Positions 19,856-29,281 are shown, counted from the first letter of the stretch. The stretch: 64,000 bases of DNA from Planctomyces sp. (GCA_019636235.1 JAHBXW010000008.1:141387-205386), one strand, 5' to 3'. The notes: a model not told the origin generated them from the letters alone. Made by a program: numbers and translations.

Positions 19856-21112
19856 GTGAGTCACGAACGTCCCGCATCCCAGGGAGTTGACCGTCGTCGG
19901 TTTCTGGAACGCAGCGCGTTTCAGGCCGCAGGGGTGGCCGCTGGCCTCACCTGTTGGTCTGCTGCCGCCGCCAGCGGGAGCGCCTTGGAGCCGGTGCGCC
20001 TCGGACTGATCGGCCTGCGGACGCGGGGACTGGAACTGCTCGACGCCCTGTCGAGGCTGCCTGGCGTGCAGGTTTCCGGGTTGTGCGATGTCGACGCCGG
20101 AGTGCTGTCCGGCGCCCGCCGCCGGCTCGCGGAGCTGGGCGCAGTGGAAGCGTCCGCGTTCGGGGATTATCGCCGGCTCCTCGACGATCCGCGCGTGCAG
20201 GGCGTCGTCATCGCCACGCCCGATCACTGGCACGCGGCAATGGCCATTGACGCCTGCCGGGCCGGCAAGGACGTCTATCTCGAATCCCCAGCCACGCACC
20301 GGCCCGACGAATGGGAGCCGCTTGTCGAAGCCGCCCGCCGCGATCGACGCGTCGTTCAGACCGGGCTGCAGCAGCGCAGCGGCGACTATGTGGCCTCGGC
20401 CATCGAACTGATTCGCTCTGGCGGGCTGGGGCCGGTGCACCTGGCTCGGGCCTGGATGGCCTGCCGCCGGAAACCGATCGGCCGCCGCGGCGACTCCGCG
20501 CCCCCGGCCGATGTCAATTACGCCAGCTGGCTGGGACCCGCACGGCCGCGGCCGTTCAACAGCAACCGCTTCCATGGCAACTGGTCGCGTTTCTGGGATT
20601 ACGGGTCCGGCGAACTCGGGCTGTGGGGCGTTCACTGGCTGGACGTCGCCGTGTGGGCGCTCGATCCCCAGGGGCCCGTCGATGTGCATGCGATCGCCGG
20701 GGCCGCGCAGTCAGCGGACGATCAGGAGACCCCCGGCACGCTGTCCGTGCACTATCAGTTCGCTTCGCCGCGACCGGTGGAGATCGTCTGGGAGCACCGC
20801 ACCTGGACGGTCCACGGCAACGAAGGCCGAACCAGCGGCATCGCGTTCTACGGAGAAGAGGGGACGCTCGTCCTCGATCGCGGCGGCTGGAAAGTCTACG
20901 ACCGCCGGGACGCGCGCTCGGAAAACGGGTCGAACCTCGACCGGCCGCATTTGGCGAACTTTGTGCACTGCGTCCGGACCCGCGAAGAGCCCGCCGCGTC
21001 CCTCGCCGCGGCCGCCCCCGCGGAACATCTGTGCTGCCTGGGCGCCGCCGCCTGCCGGCAGAACCGCCCCCTGCGAGACATCCTCCGCCGGGAGCCCGCT
21101 CCCCCGGCCTGA
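19856..21112 (+). CDS. Gfo/Idh/MocA-family oxidoreductase with twin-arginine leader
   Basis: The 418-residue protein has the nucleotide-binding strand LGLIGLRTRGLELLDAL after an exported leader DRRRFLERSAFQAAGVAAGL, a twin-arginine signal. Such secreted Gfo/Idh/MocA proteins are abundant in planctomycetes and are usually predicted to act on sugars. The second strand VSGLCDVDAGVL and the loop VVIATPDHWHAAMAIDACRAGKDVYLE are present. The usual EKP motif, whose Lys is catalytic in many members, reads ESP here (YLESPATHRPDEW), so the Lys is missing and dehydrogenase activity is doubtful. The start is GTG 19856 with GGAGGA about 9 bases upstream. Confidence 0.88.
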   Translation: MSHERPASQGVDRRRFLERSAFQAAGVAAGLTCWSAAAASGSALEPVRLGLIGLRTRGLELLDALSRLPGVQVSGLCDVDAGVLSGARRRLAELGAVEASAFGDYRRLLDDPRVQGVVIATPDHWHAAMAIDACRAGKDVYLESPATHRPDEWEPLVEAARRDRRVVQTGLQQRSGDYVASAIELIRSGGLGPVHLARAWMACRRKPIGRRGDSAPPADVNYASWLGPARPRPFNSNRFHGNWSRFWDYGSGELGLWGVHWLDVAVWALDPQGPVDVHAIAGAAQSADDQETPGTLSVHYQFASPRPVEIVWEHRTWTVHGNEGRTSGIAFYGEEGTLVLDRGGWKVYDRRDARSENGSNLDRPHLANFVHCVRTREEPAASLAAAAPAEHLCCLGAAACRQNRPLRDILRREPAPPA

Positions 21113-21139
21113 GCGGATTCAGAACGATCGGAAATTGCG

Positions 21140-23152
21140 ATGCCACAGCACCGGATGCGAATCCTCATCGCCGCCAGCCTCGTCTGCGTTTCCCTGGGGA
21201 TCGTCCGCGGCCAGGACGCGCCGGATTCCGACGCCCCCCCCGCGGCGCCCCGGGAAGACCTCTCGCAGGCGCAGCTGCAGTTGCTTCGCGAATTCGAACG
21301 TTTCGAAAAGTCGCTGTACGACGTCGCTGAAGTCTCGCGACGCGCCGATCCGGAACGCGCGGAGCTGCTGTATCGCGCCCGCAGTCAAAGTCAGGAGCAG
21401 CGGATCCTCGCGGAGATGCAGGCGATTTCCGAGATGCTGCGTCCGGGGTCGGCCGGCCGCGTCGTCATCGCGGACGCGCCCGAGCGACAGGAACAGCTCA
21501 TCGCCCGATTGCAGGAGCTGCTCAAGGTGCTGCAGAGCGCCGACGAGCGCGACCGCGTCCAGCGGGAGATCGACCGCGTTCAGGGATTGCTCAAGGACAC
21601 CAACCGGATCATCGGCCGGCAGCGGGATGTGCGCGCCGATACCAGTCGCGGCGGCGACCCGAATTCTCTGGCGGACCGCGAACAGGAGGTGGCGGACGAC
21701 GCCCGCGGACTGGCCGAGAAGATCGATCGCCAGGACGCGGAACGCAATCCGCGGACGGACGGCGACCGCCCCCGGAACGGCGGCGACCGAGAACCCAAAC
21801 CACAAGCCGAGCCCGGGGGCGAGTCGCCGATGCCGAAGCCCCCCGGCGAGGACGGCGCCGGCCCTTCGACTCCCCCCGGCGAGGGCGATGCGCAGCCACA
21901 GCCGGGCGAAACTCCCGGATCGACCGACGAGGGCCAGCCTCCCTCCGGCGACTCCCCTCCAGGGGACATGCCCCCCGGCGATCAGCAGCCCCCGACAGGC
22001 GACGCGGAGGACACGGACGGCCAAACGCCTTCGGGCGAGACGCCCCCCTCGGAGTCCGAATCTTCCCCCGGCCAACCGATGCCTGGCGCGCCCATGCCTG
22101 GCGCGCCGATGCCCGGTGCGCCCATGCCGGGCCAACCGATGCCCGGTTCGCCCCCTCAGGACGGGCAGCAGCCGCAGGAGGGACAGCAGCCCTCCCCGCC
22201 GCAACAGGGAAGTCCATCGCAGTCGCCGCAGGAACTCGGCCAGCCCCGATCCCCGGACAACCAGCAGCCCCCCGGATCCCAACCGCCGCAGCAGAATGAT
22301 CCTCAGCAGTCCGATCAGCGGCAGCCCCAACGGACGCCCGGACGCGATCAGCTCGAACAGGCCCTTGAGGAAATGCAGCGGGCCATCGAGGAGCTGCGCA
22401 AACAGGAACGGGACGCCGCCACTGAGGCCCAGCAGGAGGCGCTCAATCAGATGGAGCAGTTGAAGGCGCGGCTCGAGGAGATCCTGCGCCAGCTCCGCGA
22501 GCAGGAAACGGAAATGATGCTGGCCTCGCTGGAGGCCCGGCTGCAGAAGCTCCGTCGCGCGCAGATGCAGATCAACGCCGAGACGGTGCGGCTCGAGAAG
22601 CTGCCCGCGGAAGAACGGGGCAATCGTCACCTGGATCGTTCGGTGGCCCTCAGCCGCGAGCAGCGGGACGTCGTCTTCGAGGCCGACAAGTCGCTGGAAC
22701 TGCTGAAGGCGGAAGGCTCATCGGTCGCATTTCCAGAAGCTCTCCAGCAGATGCGCGACAACATGGTCACGGTCTCGGAGCGGCTTGGCTCGGGCGACAC
22801 CGGGTCGACGACGCAGGTCATCGAAGAGCTGATCGTTGAGACGCTGGACGAAATGATCCTGGCCATGCAGTCGGAAATGGACCGCCGCAAGGACCGCCAG
22901 CAGAACCAGCAGCAACAACGGCAGCAGCAGGGGGGCGACTCGGAACTTCGATTGGTTCAGGAGATCGCCGAGTTAAAGTTGATCCGATCGCTGCAGAACC
23001 AGATCAATCGCATCACCCGGGAAGTCGGGCGGGAGATCGACGGCGAGCAGGCGCTGGACCCGGCACAGCGCAAACTGATCGACGACCTCGCCCGGCGCCA
23101 GCGCCGATTGCAGCAGGCGACATACGATCTCGCGACCGGGAAGAACGAATAG
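21140..23152 (+). CDS. Secreted Pro/Gln-rich protein with coiled coils
   Basis: The 670-residue product has a signal peptide ([16 protein letters not shown], cleavage near residue 25), a helical region (about 35-170) and a low-complexity middle (about 210-400) rich in Pro, Gly, Gln and Glu with five GAPMP-type pentapeptide repeats. A long coiled-coil C-terminal half runs from about 405 to the end, with heptad-like Glu/Gln/Leu runs such as [20 protein letters not shown] fibrous periplasmic or envelope protein is a reasonable picture; the function is unknown. It is the third gene of the kinase run, so its role may be linked to that kinase, which is inference. Confidence 0.8.
   Translation: MPQHRMRILIAASLVCVSLGIVRGQDAPDSDAPPAAPREDLSQAQLQLLREFERFEKSLYDVAEVSRRADPERAELLYRARSQSQEQRILAEMQAISEMLRPGSAGRVVIADAPERQEQLIARLQELLKVLQSADERDRVQREIDRVQGLLKDTNRIIGRQRDVRADTSRGGDPNSLADREQEVADDARGLAEKIDRQDAERNPRTDGDRPRNGGDREPKPQAEPGGESPMPKPPGEDGAGPSTPPGEGDAQPQPGETPGSTDEGQPPSGDSPPGDMPPGDQQPPTGDAEDTDGQTPSGETPPSESESSPGQPMPGAPMPGAPMPGAPMPGQPMPGSPPQDGQQPQEGQQPSPPQQGSPSQSPQELGQPRSPDNQQPPGSQPPQQNDPQQSDQRQPQRTPGRDQLEQALEEMQRAIEELRKQERDAATEAQQEALNQMEQLKARLEEILRQLREQETEMMLASLEARLQKLRRAQMQINAETVRLEKLPAEERGNRHLDRSVALSREQRDVVFEADKSLELLKAEGSSVAFPEALQQMRDNMVTVSERLGSGDTGSTTQVIEELIVETLDEMILAMQSEMDRRKDRQQNQQQQRQQQGGDSELRLVQEIAELKLIRSLQNQINRITREVGREIDGEQALDPAQRKLIDDLARRQRRLQQATYDLATGKNE
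22070..22144 (+). repeat. In-frame 15-bp tandem repeats
   Basis: Five imperfect 15-bp units (22070, 22085, 22100, 22115 and 22130) encode pentapeptides of the type G-[AQ]-P-M-P inside the Pro-rich linker of the coiled-coil protein. The unit is a multiple of three, so copy-number change would keep the frame. Confidence 0.85.
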
Positions 23153-24084
23153 CGAGCTGGTTGGCCGGGGCGCCCGGCACAGCGATGGGCGTGGCCGGGC
23201 CGTCGGGTGGCGTCGAGCCAGGCGAGCCGTCAGGCGAGCCGGCGATGTCCGACCGATTTGCGTGGCGACCAGAAATGGCCATCAGCGAACGGCCATTGCA
23301 AATTGCAAACGAGAATTGAAAAGTGAAAGGGTGAGCGGGGGACGTCAGTCCCCTGTGGTCCTTCGGGACGGCGCGATCCGGCATCGGATGCGGGTGAATC
23401 GCGTCGCGCTCGTTGGCGGCGTCAGTCCGGCAGGCTGATCGTGACCTGCTTTTCGGCGGCCGGAGGGAACGCGATCAGTGTGGAGGTGCAGGCTGAGAAC
23501 GTCTCGATGGAGGCCGCCCGGGATTTTATGGTGACGTCGCACTCGAGGCTTTCACTCAACCAGCACCAGGCTCATTACCGGCCGATCTCCACAAATCGCG
23601 CTCGCCGCGTTCTGCGATGGTTGACGGCATGGATCAACCCAGCCGCCATCGGTGACCACGCGCCAGCCCGTTGACTCTGCCGGCGGACAGGGCCTGCACC
23701 TGCCGCGAGGTGTGTGGCCGGGGCTGGTCCGGGCACAGCGAAGAAAAGCCCCGGGCGGGTGTTGATGATCTTCAAACGCGGCAGGCCCCGGAGCGCAGCG
23801 ACTGGCGTGGCCGGGGCCGCGGCTTCACGCCGCGGTCAGTCGGTCGCTCCTTCGATGACAATTGACCATTCCGCGATGACCATTGAATTGACCAATTCAC
23901 CGCGTGTGGAGCCTGCACCACGCTCTTCCTGCGTCAGGGCGTGCCACCCGGACGCCCCCCCAGAACGAAACACGGGCGGACAAGCCGGCCGTGGCGCCCG
24001 CGCGCCGCTTCATCGTGGGGTCTCCCGCTCGACCTCGTGGTTCGATGCCGCCGTACGGGCTCAAACCGCGCCGACAGTCCCTGC
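23153..24084. other. Long intergenic region with recurring GC-rich hairpin motifs
   Basis: No gene is supported in these 932 bases. Three related segments recur, each with a CCGG-type stem around a core reading GCACAGCGA or GCGCAGCGA: near 23172-23200, 23728-23755 and 23786-23818. The first and third also share GGCGTGGCCGGG after the core. The base composition is mixed (an A/T-richer patch lies at about 23270-23330), which is unlike the coding DNA on both sides. A copy of a separate dispersed palindrome lies at 23971-23999. Confidence 0.55.
23971..23999 (-). repeat. Dispersed palindromic repeat, copy 1
   Basis: On the minus strand this 29-base element reads as an imperfect hairpin: CACGGCCGG, loop CTTGT, CCGCCCGTG, preceded by GGGCGC. 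It matches the copy at 44302-44330 at 25 of 29 positions. A shorter relative is at 63888-63915. All three are intergenic. Confidence 0.6.
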
Positions 24085-24570
24085 TCAGGGCGCCGCCACG
24101 TCCAGCGTCATCTGACGGATGGACCCCAGGTGGTACGCGGCGTGCGCCGCCACGGCGAAAGCGCCCGTGAGCATGATCTCACTCCAGGCGCGCGGCTCGC
24201 CGACCTGCGAGATGAGCCGCATCGACTGCGATTCCAGACGGCCTGCCAGTGCCCGCCATTCGCTGTCCGAAACGGATTCCAACGTCCAGGCGCGATTCCA
24301 GTCGGCGCTCTCGTAAACACCTTGTTCGCCCTCCAGCGCGCGGTTCGCCAGCTCGAGGCCGCACAGGACATGGTTGGCATGCGAAACGATCGGCTTCCTG
24401 CCAGGCCCGGGAGGCTTCGACGCCGTCTCCGCGGAAAGTGCCTTGAGCGTCTCGACGAGGCCCGGATCGTTCGGATTCAGGAGATACGCGGCTTCGTGAT
24501 CCGCCCGCAGCAGCGACTCCCGGAGCAACGTCGTCAGCGCGAGGATTTCAAGAGGGCTGTTCGGGCTCAT
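24085..24570 (-). CDS. DinB-like four-helix protein
   Basis: The 161-residue product looks like the DinB/YfiT superfamily, four-helix bundles that often carry a metal site of three His. Helix one contains LALTTLLRESLLRADHEAAYLL, the middle HANHVLCGLELANRALEGE, and the last helix AAHAAYHLGSIRQM, the best family match. The candidate metal ligands are His in HANHV and His in the C-terminal AYHLGS. Members include thiol transferases and proteins of unknown activity. The ATG at 24570 follows GGAGTG; the frame is open further upstream but looks non-coding. It is divergent from pepT. Confidence 0.75.
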   Translation of the reverse strand: MSPNSPLEILALTTLLRESLLRADHEAAYLLNPNDPGLVETLKALSAETASKPPGPGRKPIVSHANHVLCGLELANRALEGEQGVYESADWNRAWTLESVSDSEWRALAGRLESQSMRLISQVGEPRAWSEIMLTGAFAVAAHAAYHLGSIRQMTLDVAAP

Positions 24571-24796
24571 TCGTCGACACTCCAGATCGGCGATCCGCCG
24601 ACGTGATCGAAGTTGGCCGTCTGCAAGGTAGCCGACAACGAACCCAGGGCATGTCGGCCCGTCGCTCGACGAGACCGTCCCGTCGACAGCCCATGGAAAA
24701 CGGCCCCACCTCAGTATAGCTCGCCGCGGCTGACCCCGTCGCCCGCAGGTGGTAGCCTGCACATCTCGCCCCATTCCCAAACCGCTCCATCGCCGC

Positions 24797-26035
24797 ATGT
24801 CTCTCCTCGATCGCTTCCTGCGCTACGTCCGCATCGACACCCAGTCCGACGAACGCAGCCCCACATCTCCCAGCACGGCCAGGCAGCTTGACCTCAGCCG
24901 TCTGCTGGCCGATGAATGCCGCGCCCTGGGACTCGATGACGTCTCCTGCGACGAGCACGGCATCGTCATGGCGACGATCCCGCCCACCGTGAAGCACACG
25001 GCGCCGATGATCGTCTGGAACTCGCATGTCGACACGTCCCCCGAGTACTCGGGCGCCAACGTTCAGCCGATCGTGCACGAAAACTACGACGGGCGCGACC
25101 TGGTCCTGCCGGGGGACCCCTCGCGCGTCCTCCGCGTCGCCGACCAGCCGGCGCTCAAGGATCAGATCGGCCGCACGATCATCACCACCGACGGCACGAC
25201 CCTGCTCGGCGCGGACGACAAGGCCGGCGTCGCCATCATCATGACGGCCGCCGAACGGCTGCTGAGCGACCGCGGCATTCCCCACGGCCCGGTGCGGGTT
25301 TGCTTCACCGTGGATGAGGAGATCGGCCGCGGGATCCAGGGACTCGACTTCCAGAAGCTGGGGGGCGTGTGCGGGTACACGCTGGACTCGGGCGGAGTGG
25401 GACGGATCGACTGCGAGACGTTTTCGGCGGACGGCGCGACGGTGACGGTCCGAGGGATCAATACGCATCCCTCCGTCGGCAAAGGGGCGATGGTCAACGC
25501 GGTGCGGATTCTTTCGCAGTTCCTGTCGCGGCTGCCGACCGACCGGCTGTCGCCCGAGACCACCGACGGCCGCGAGGGATTCCTGCATCCGTACCACATT
25601 GAGGGGGGTGTCGCGGAGGCCTCCGCACGGCTGATCCTCCGGGATTTCGACACCTCGCGTCTCGCGGACCATGCGGCCCTTCTGGAATCGATCGCTGACG
25701 ACCTGCGCCGCGAGCACCCCCGGGCCAGCATCAACATCGCGATCCGCAAGCAGTATCGCAACATGCGGGATGGACTCGAACGCGAGCCGCGAGCCGTCGC
25801 CAAAGCGGTGGAAGCCGTCCGGGCTGCCGGCATCGAACCCCGGCTGGACATCATCCGCGGCGGCACCGACGGCGCGCTGATGACCGAGGCCGGACTGCCC
25901 TGTCCCAACCTCTCCAGCGGTCAGCACAACCCGCACTCGCCGCTGGAATGGGCCAGCCTGGCCGAAATGCAGCAATCCGTCGAGGTCCTCGTTCAGCTCG
26001 CAATCCTGTGGGGACGGGAGCGCGCGGACGGCTGA
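24797..26035 (+). CDS. pepT: Peptidase T (tripeptide aminopeptidase)
   Basis: PepT is a cytoplasmic di-zinc M20 aminopeptidase that removes the N-terminal residue of tripeptides. The 412-residue length matches E. coli PepT. The motifs are HVDTSPEYSG near residue 79 (first zinc His and general Asp), LGADDKAGVA near 140 (bridging Asp), DEEIGRG near 175 (catalytic Glu and metal Glu), a DSGG motif near 195 and NPHSPLEW near 380 (final zinc His). The M20 dimerisation domain sits between. ATG 24797 begins MSLLDRFLRYVRIDTQSDE, typical of the family. Confidence 0.95.
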   Translation: MSLLDRFLRYVRIDTQSDERSPTSPSTARQLDLSRLLADECRALGLDDVSCDEHGIVMATIPPTVKHTAPMIVWNSHVDTSPEYSGANVQPIVHENYDGRDLVLPGDPSRVLRVADQPALKDQIGRTIITTDGTTLLGADDKAGVAIIMTAAERLLSDRGIPHGPVRVCFTVDEEIGRGIQGLDFQKLGGVCGYTLDSGGVGRIDCETFSADGATVTVRGINTHPSVGKGAMVNAVRILSQFLSRLPTDRLSPETTDGREGFLHPYHIEGGVAEASARLILRDFDTSRLADHAALLESIADDLRREHPRASINIAIRKQYRNMRDGLEREPRAVAKAVEAVRAAGIEPRLDIIRGGTDGALMTEAGLPCPNLSSGQHNPHSPLEWASLAEMQQSVEVLVQLAILWGRERADG

Positions 26036-26096
26036 ATTCCGGAGGTCGGCGGGATCCCGATCGCGCCGCCGGCCAGGGAACCCGGAGGCCGCGGCG

Positions 26097-27398
26097 TTGA
26101 CGGAGAACCGCCGTGCACAACAATTGGGTGATTGCTCCCTCTCTCTGAAAGTCCGACCGTCCGTGTCATCCGCGTCTCATCTGGAAACGGCCCTGGCGGC
26201 GCTGCGGGCGGGCGGCGTCGTGATCGTCACCGACGCGCCCGAGCGCGAGAACGAAGGGGACCTGATCTGCGCCGCGGAGTTCGTCACTCCGGACATGGTG
26301 AACTTCATGCTCCGGCAGGGGGCCGGCGTGCTGTGCGCTCCGCTCACCGAGGAGTTCGCCCGCCGGCTGTCGCTGCCCCCGATGGTCGACCGGGACTCGA
26401 ACACGTCGGCCCACCAGACGCCCTTTCTGATCCCCGTCGATCATCGCGACGGCGGCAGCGGCGTCAGCGCCGCCAACCGGGCTTTGACTTTGAAGTCCCT
26501 CGCTGATCCGAAGGCGACCCCTTTTGATTTCGTCCGTCCCGGCCACATCTCGCCGCTGCTCGCCAAGGACGGCGGCGTCCTGCGCCGCGCCGGCCACACC
26601 GAGGCGGCCGTCGATCTCCTGAAGCTGGCCGGCCTGACTCCCGTCGGCTGCCTGATCGAAATCTGCAGCCAGCGCGGCTCCGGCATGGCCGATCTCGATG
26701 AGCTCACCGAGTTCTCACGGGCTCACAGCATTCCGATGGTCTCGATCGCCGAGATCATCCAATACCGGCGGGTCCGCGAGCGGCTGGTCCGCCGCGAGGT
26801 CGAGGTGTCGATTCCCACCGCGAATTTCGGGACGCCGCGGTTCATCGCCTACCGTGTCGAACATGAGGACCAGGAGCCGCTGGCGCTGGTCTGGGGCGAT
26901 TTGTCGAGCGTCGAGGCGCCGCTGGTGAGGATGCATTCGTCGTGCTTCACGGGCGACATCCTCGGGTCGCTGCGCTGCGACTGTGGCGACCAGTTTCAAC
27001 TGGCGATGGAAATGATCGTCCGCGAGGGGGCCGGCGCGGTGGTGTACCTTCCGCAAGAAGGCCGCGGCATCGGGCTTGTGGCCAAGCTCAAGGCGTATCA
27101 ACTGCAGGACCAGGGGCTGGACACCGTGGAGGCCAACCACCGGCTGGGCTTCAAGGCCGACCTCCGCGACTACATGGTCGGGCTGCAGATTCTCAAGGAC
27201 CTGGGCCTGGAGAAAATCCGCATTCTGACGAACAACCCCAAGAAGACCGAGGCCTTCGAACACTGGGTCGACCTGAAGATCGTCGATCAGGTGCCGATCG
27301 TCGCCGCCCCGCATCCCCAGCGGGAGCGCTACCTGGACGCCAAGCGGGACAAGCTCGGGCATCGCCTGCCCCCTCGCAACCACTCAAACCCCACCTGA
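26097..27398 (+). CDS. ribBA: Bifunctional riboflavin biosynthesis protein (DHBP synthase / GTP cyclohydrolase II)
   Basis: The N-terminal half (about 25-230) is 3,4-dihydroxy-2-butanone-4-phosphate synthase, with ERENEGDLICAAE and the second metal-site motif RRAGHTEAAVDL. The C-terminal half (about 235-420) is GTP cyclohydrolase II, with HSSCFTGDILGSLRCDCGDQ carrying the three zinc cysteines, YLPQEGRGIGL and LTNNPKK. Both active sites look intact, so the protein should make both precursors of lumazine, from ribulose 5-phosphate and GTP. TTG 26097 has a GGAGG Shine-Dalgarno 9 bases upstream; GTG 26163 would give a more usual N-terminus but has no clear ribosome site. No FMN-riboswitch-like leader is apparent in the 61 bases upstream. 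Confidence 0.95.
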   Translation: MTENRRAQQLGDCSLSLKVRPSVSSASHLETALAALRAGGVVIVTDAPERENEGDLICAAEFVTPDMVNFMLRQGAGVLCAPLTEEFARRLSLPPMVDRDSNTSAHQTPFLIPVDHRDGGSGVSAANRALTLKSLADPKATPFDFVRPGHISPLLAKDGGVLRRAGHTEAAVDLLKLAGLTPVGCLIEICSQRGSGMADLDELTEFSRAHSIPMVSIAEIIQYRRVRERLVRREVEVSIPTANFGTPRFIAYRVEHEDQEPLALVWGDLSSVEAPLVRMHSSCFTGDILGSLRCDCGDQFQLAMEMIVREGAGAVVYLPQEGRGIGLVAKLKAYQLQDQGLDTVEANHRLGFKADLRDYMVGLQILKDLGLEKIRILTNNPKKTEAFEHWVDLKIVDQVPIVAAPHPQRERYLDAKRDKLGHRLPPRNHSNPT

Positions 27399-27409
27399 TC
27401 CCGCCCGGA

Positions 27410-27814
27410 TCAGTCCTGTCCCGGAACAGCTCCAGCCTCCGCATCGGGCATCAGCACCCCGAACTGGTTCCCCTCGGGATCCCTGGCATAGGCCATCCAT
27501 CCGAGTTGCGGCACGGGCATCGTGGGCACGACGACCTTGCCGCCCAGTTCCTGAATCCGCAGCAGCGTGTCTTTCAGGTTGCTGACCGCGATCGTGCACA
27601 CATACGCGCCGACGCCGTCGCCCGCGAGGTCGCCGCGGCGCTTCATCAGGCCGCCGTCGATTCCCGGCTCGGCGCTGCCGTCCCCGGTGTCGATTCGCCA
27701 GTATTCCAGAGGTCCCGGCCGGCGCGTGAACGTCCAGCCGAACAGCTCGCTGTAGAATGTAACGGCCCGCTCGGGGTCGTCGGCATGAATTTCGAAATGC
27801 GCCACGCGCGGCAT
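27410..27814 (-). CDS. VOC-superfamily (glyoxalase-like) protein
   Basis: The 134-residue product starts MPRVAHFEIHADDPERAVTF, followed by FYSELFGWTF, the standard opening of glyoxalase/bleomycin-resistance-like proteins, and ends with the second-module signature YARDPEGNQFGVLMPD. His in HFEIHADD and the acidic residue of the final strand are candidate metal or ligand contacts. It converges with ribBA, with 11 bp between stop codons. No substrate can be assigned, and it is not closely similar to the other VOC protein in this window. Confidence 0.85.
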   Translation of the reverse strand: MPRVAHFEIHADDPERAVTFYSELFGWTFTRRPGPLEYWRIDTGDGSAEPGIDGGLMKRRGDLAGDGVGAYVCTIAVSNLKDTLLRIQELGGKVVVPTMPVPQLGWMAYARDPEGNQFGVLMPDAEAGAVPGQD

Positions 27815-28107
27815 GAGTCGGTCCTTTCCGCGGAGGGTGTTCGGCCGGTCTTGGGATTGTACTCCGGGCCGGGCGTCGATGAGTCCGCAAGGACAATTCC
27901 TGCTGGACGTGTTCCTGTCGTTGACTCGCCGGCCGCGAGACTGGCAACGCCGATTCTCCTGCGGATCGCCTGCTTGCAGGCCGCCTCAGCGGCCGCCATG
28001 CTTGCGGATGCAAGGCAACCAGAGAGGTTGGCAGACGGCCATTCTGGATGTCAGGTCGAAGCTCTGTGGGATCAGAAGCGACGCAGGGATCCGTCGGTGC
28101 ACTCCGC

Positions 28108-28260
28108 ATGCCGGTCGTCGGAGAGATCGACGGTCGACGGTTTTCTTATCCCGTGCCCGGTGGTCGGGACGTCCTGCCCCAGTATGTGAGAGGCGTCCGA
28201 CGGAGGTTTCGTCTGACCGACACTGACGGAGTCGACGACAACGAGTTCTACTCACGCTGA
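28108..28260 (+). CDS. Possible small protein of about 50 residues
   Basis: The 50-residue reading begins MPVVGEIDGRRF, continues through a PGGRDVLPQYVR segment and ends FRLTDTDGVDDNEFYSR. The composition (charged, aromatic, ordered) looks more like protein than the surrounding shadow translations. The frame extends upstream to ATG 28048, giving 70 residues. No convincing ribosome site precedes either start, and no family is recognised with certainty, so this remains a candidate. Confidence 0.35.
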   Translation: MPVVGEIDGRRFSYPVPGGRDVLPQYVRGVRRRFRLTDTDGVDDNEFYSR

Positions 28261-28291
28261 GGGCCCGTGAGGTCTGTTGGCTGAATGCGAC

Positions 28292-28960
28292 TCACAGCTC
28301 GTCCGGTTGTTCCGCCGGTTCCGCCCAGCCAGCTTCCCCCACCAGCGGCACGAACCGGCAGCCGCAGTCCGATCGGATCACCGGTCCGGCCGCTTCCTTC
28401 CGCACGCACTGCAGCACCTGTTCGAGTTCCGAGCCAACCGGCAGCACCAGCCGGCCTCCGGGCGCGAGTTGTTCGTACAGCGCTGGGGGAATCGACGGCG
28501 CCGCCGCGGTCGCCACGATCGCGTCATACGGCGCCCCTGGCGGCCATCCCAGCGACCCATCCCCGATGAGGAACTCGATGTTGTCGAATCCCAGGTCAGC
28601 CAAGACGCGCTGAGCGCGCCGCTGCAGCGCCGGAATCCGTTCGATTGTCGTCACGTGCCGCGCGAGTTTCGCCAGCACGACCGCCTGGTAGCCGCTGCCC
28701 GTGCCAATCTCGAGGACGGACTCGTCCCCCTCAAGAGCGAGCAGCTCCGTCATGCGTGCCACGATAAAGGGCTGGCTGATCGTCTGCCCGACGCCGATCT
28801 CGAGCGCCCGATCGTCCCAGGCCGCCTCCTGGAGTCGCTCGGGGACGAACAGATCCCGGGGGACCGATTCCATGACGTCCAGAACCCGCTGGCTGCGGAT
28901 GCCTCGGCGCTCCAACTGCTGGCGCAGCCGCCGCGCATTGAGTTTCCAGGCCGTTGACAT
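28292..28960 (-). CDS. pcm: Protein-L-isoaspartate O-methyltransferase
   Basis: Pcm repairs damaged proteins by methylating L-isoaspartyl residues with S-adenosylmethionine. The 222-residue product contains the family motifs VPRDLFVPE near residue 34, GQTISQPFIVARMTELL near 58, the SAM motif VLEIGTGSGYQAVVLA near 80 and PYDAIVATAAAPSIP near 145, with GGRLVLPVG following. Length and order match bacterial Pcm. A small membrane-protein candidate lies 108 bp upstream on the same strand. Confidence 0.95.
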   Translation of the reverse strand: MSTAWKLNARRLRQQLERRGIRSQRVLDVMESVPRDLFVPERLQEAAWDDRALEIGVGQTISQPFIVARMTELLALEGDESVLEIGTGSGYQAVVLAKLARHVTTIERIPALQRRAQRVLADLGFDNIEFLIGDGSLGWPPGAPYDAIVATAAAPSIPPALYEQLAPGGRLVLPVGSELEQVLQCVRKEAAGPVIRSDCGCRFVPLVGEAGWAEPAEQPDEL

Positions 28961-29068
28961 GGGCGCGCCTCCCGCAGGACGACCGACGGGCGACAGTTTC
29001 GCTCGCGATGCCCTGGAAGTGAGCAGATGCCGTGCCCGCCGGCAACCGCCGGGAAAGTAGTTCGCGGA

Positions 29069-29281
29069 TCAGCGATTCGGCGATGCGTCCGCTGGCGGAC
29101 AGGCCTGTCCCGGCCCAGCGCACCGCTCAGACGGTTGACCGTCGTCGATCCGAACCAGAACCTGCTGGTCGCGGGGCGAGGGAGGGCTAATGGAAGTCGC
29201 AAATGCCAGCCAGCCAACGCTCGCGGCGGCCAGCAGCAACCCCGCCGCAACCAGAAGTGGAGTCTTCTCTTGTGTCAACAT
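29069..29281 (-). CDS. Possible small single-pass membrane protein
   Basis: The 70-residue reading MLTQEKTPLLVAAG, continuing through LLLAAASVGWLAF, gives one strong N-terminal hydrophobic helix, then a short hydrophilic part with two Cys (SERCAGPGQACPP). A GAGG sequence sits about 7 bases before the ATG. The gene would lie 108 bp upstream of pcm on the same strand. The helix and ribosome site support it; the lack of any recognised family and the GC-rich tail keep it tentative. Confidence 0.45.
   Translation of the reverse strand: MLTQEKTPLLVAAGLLLAAASVGWLAFATSISPPSPRDQQVLVRIDDGQPSERCAGPGQACPPADASPNR

Noticed and set aside
22070..22144. Tandem repeats considered as a CRISPR-like array
   Set aside because: The 15-bp units are contiguous, without spacers, and encode an in-frame Pro-rich pentapeptide repeat. 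No cas-like gene is in the window.
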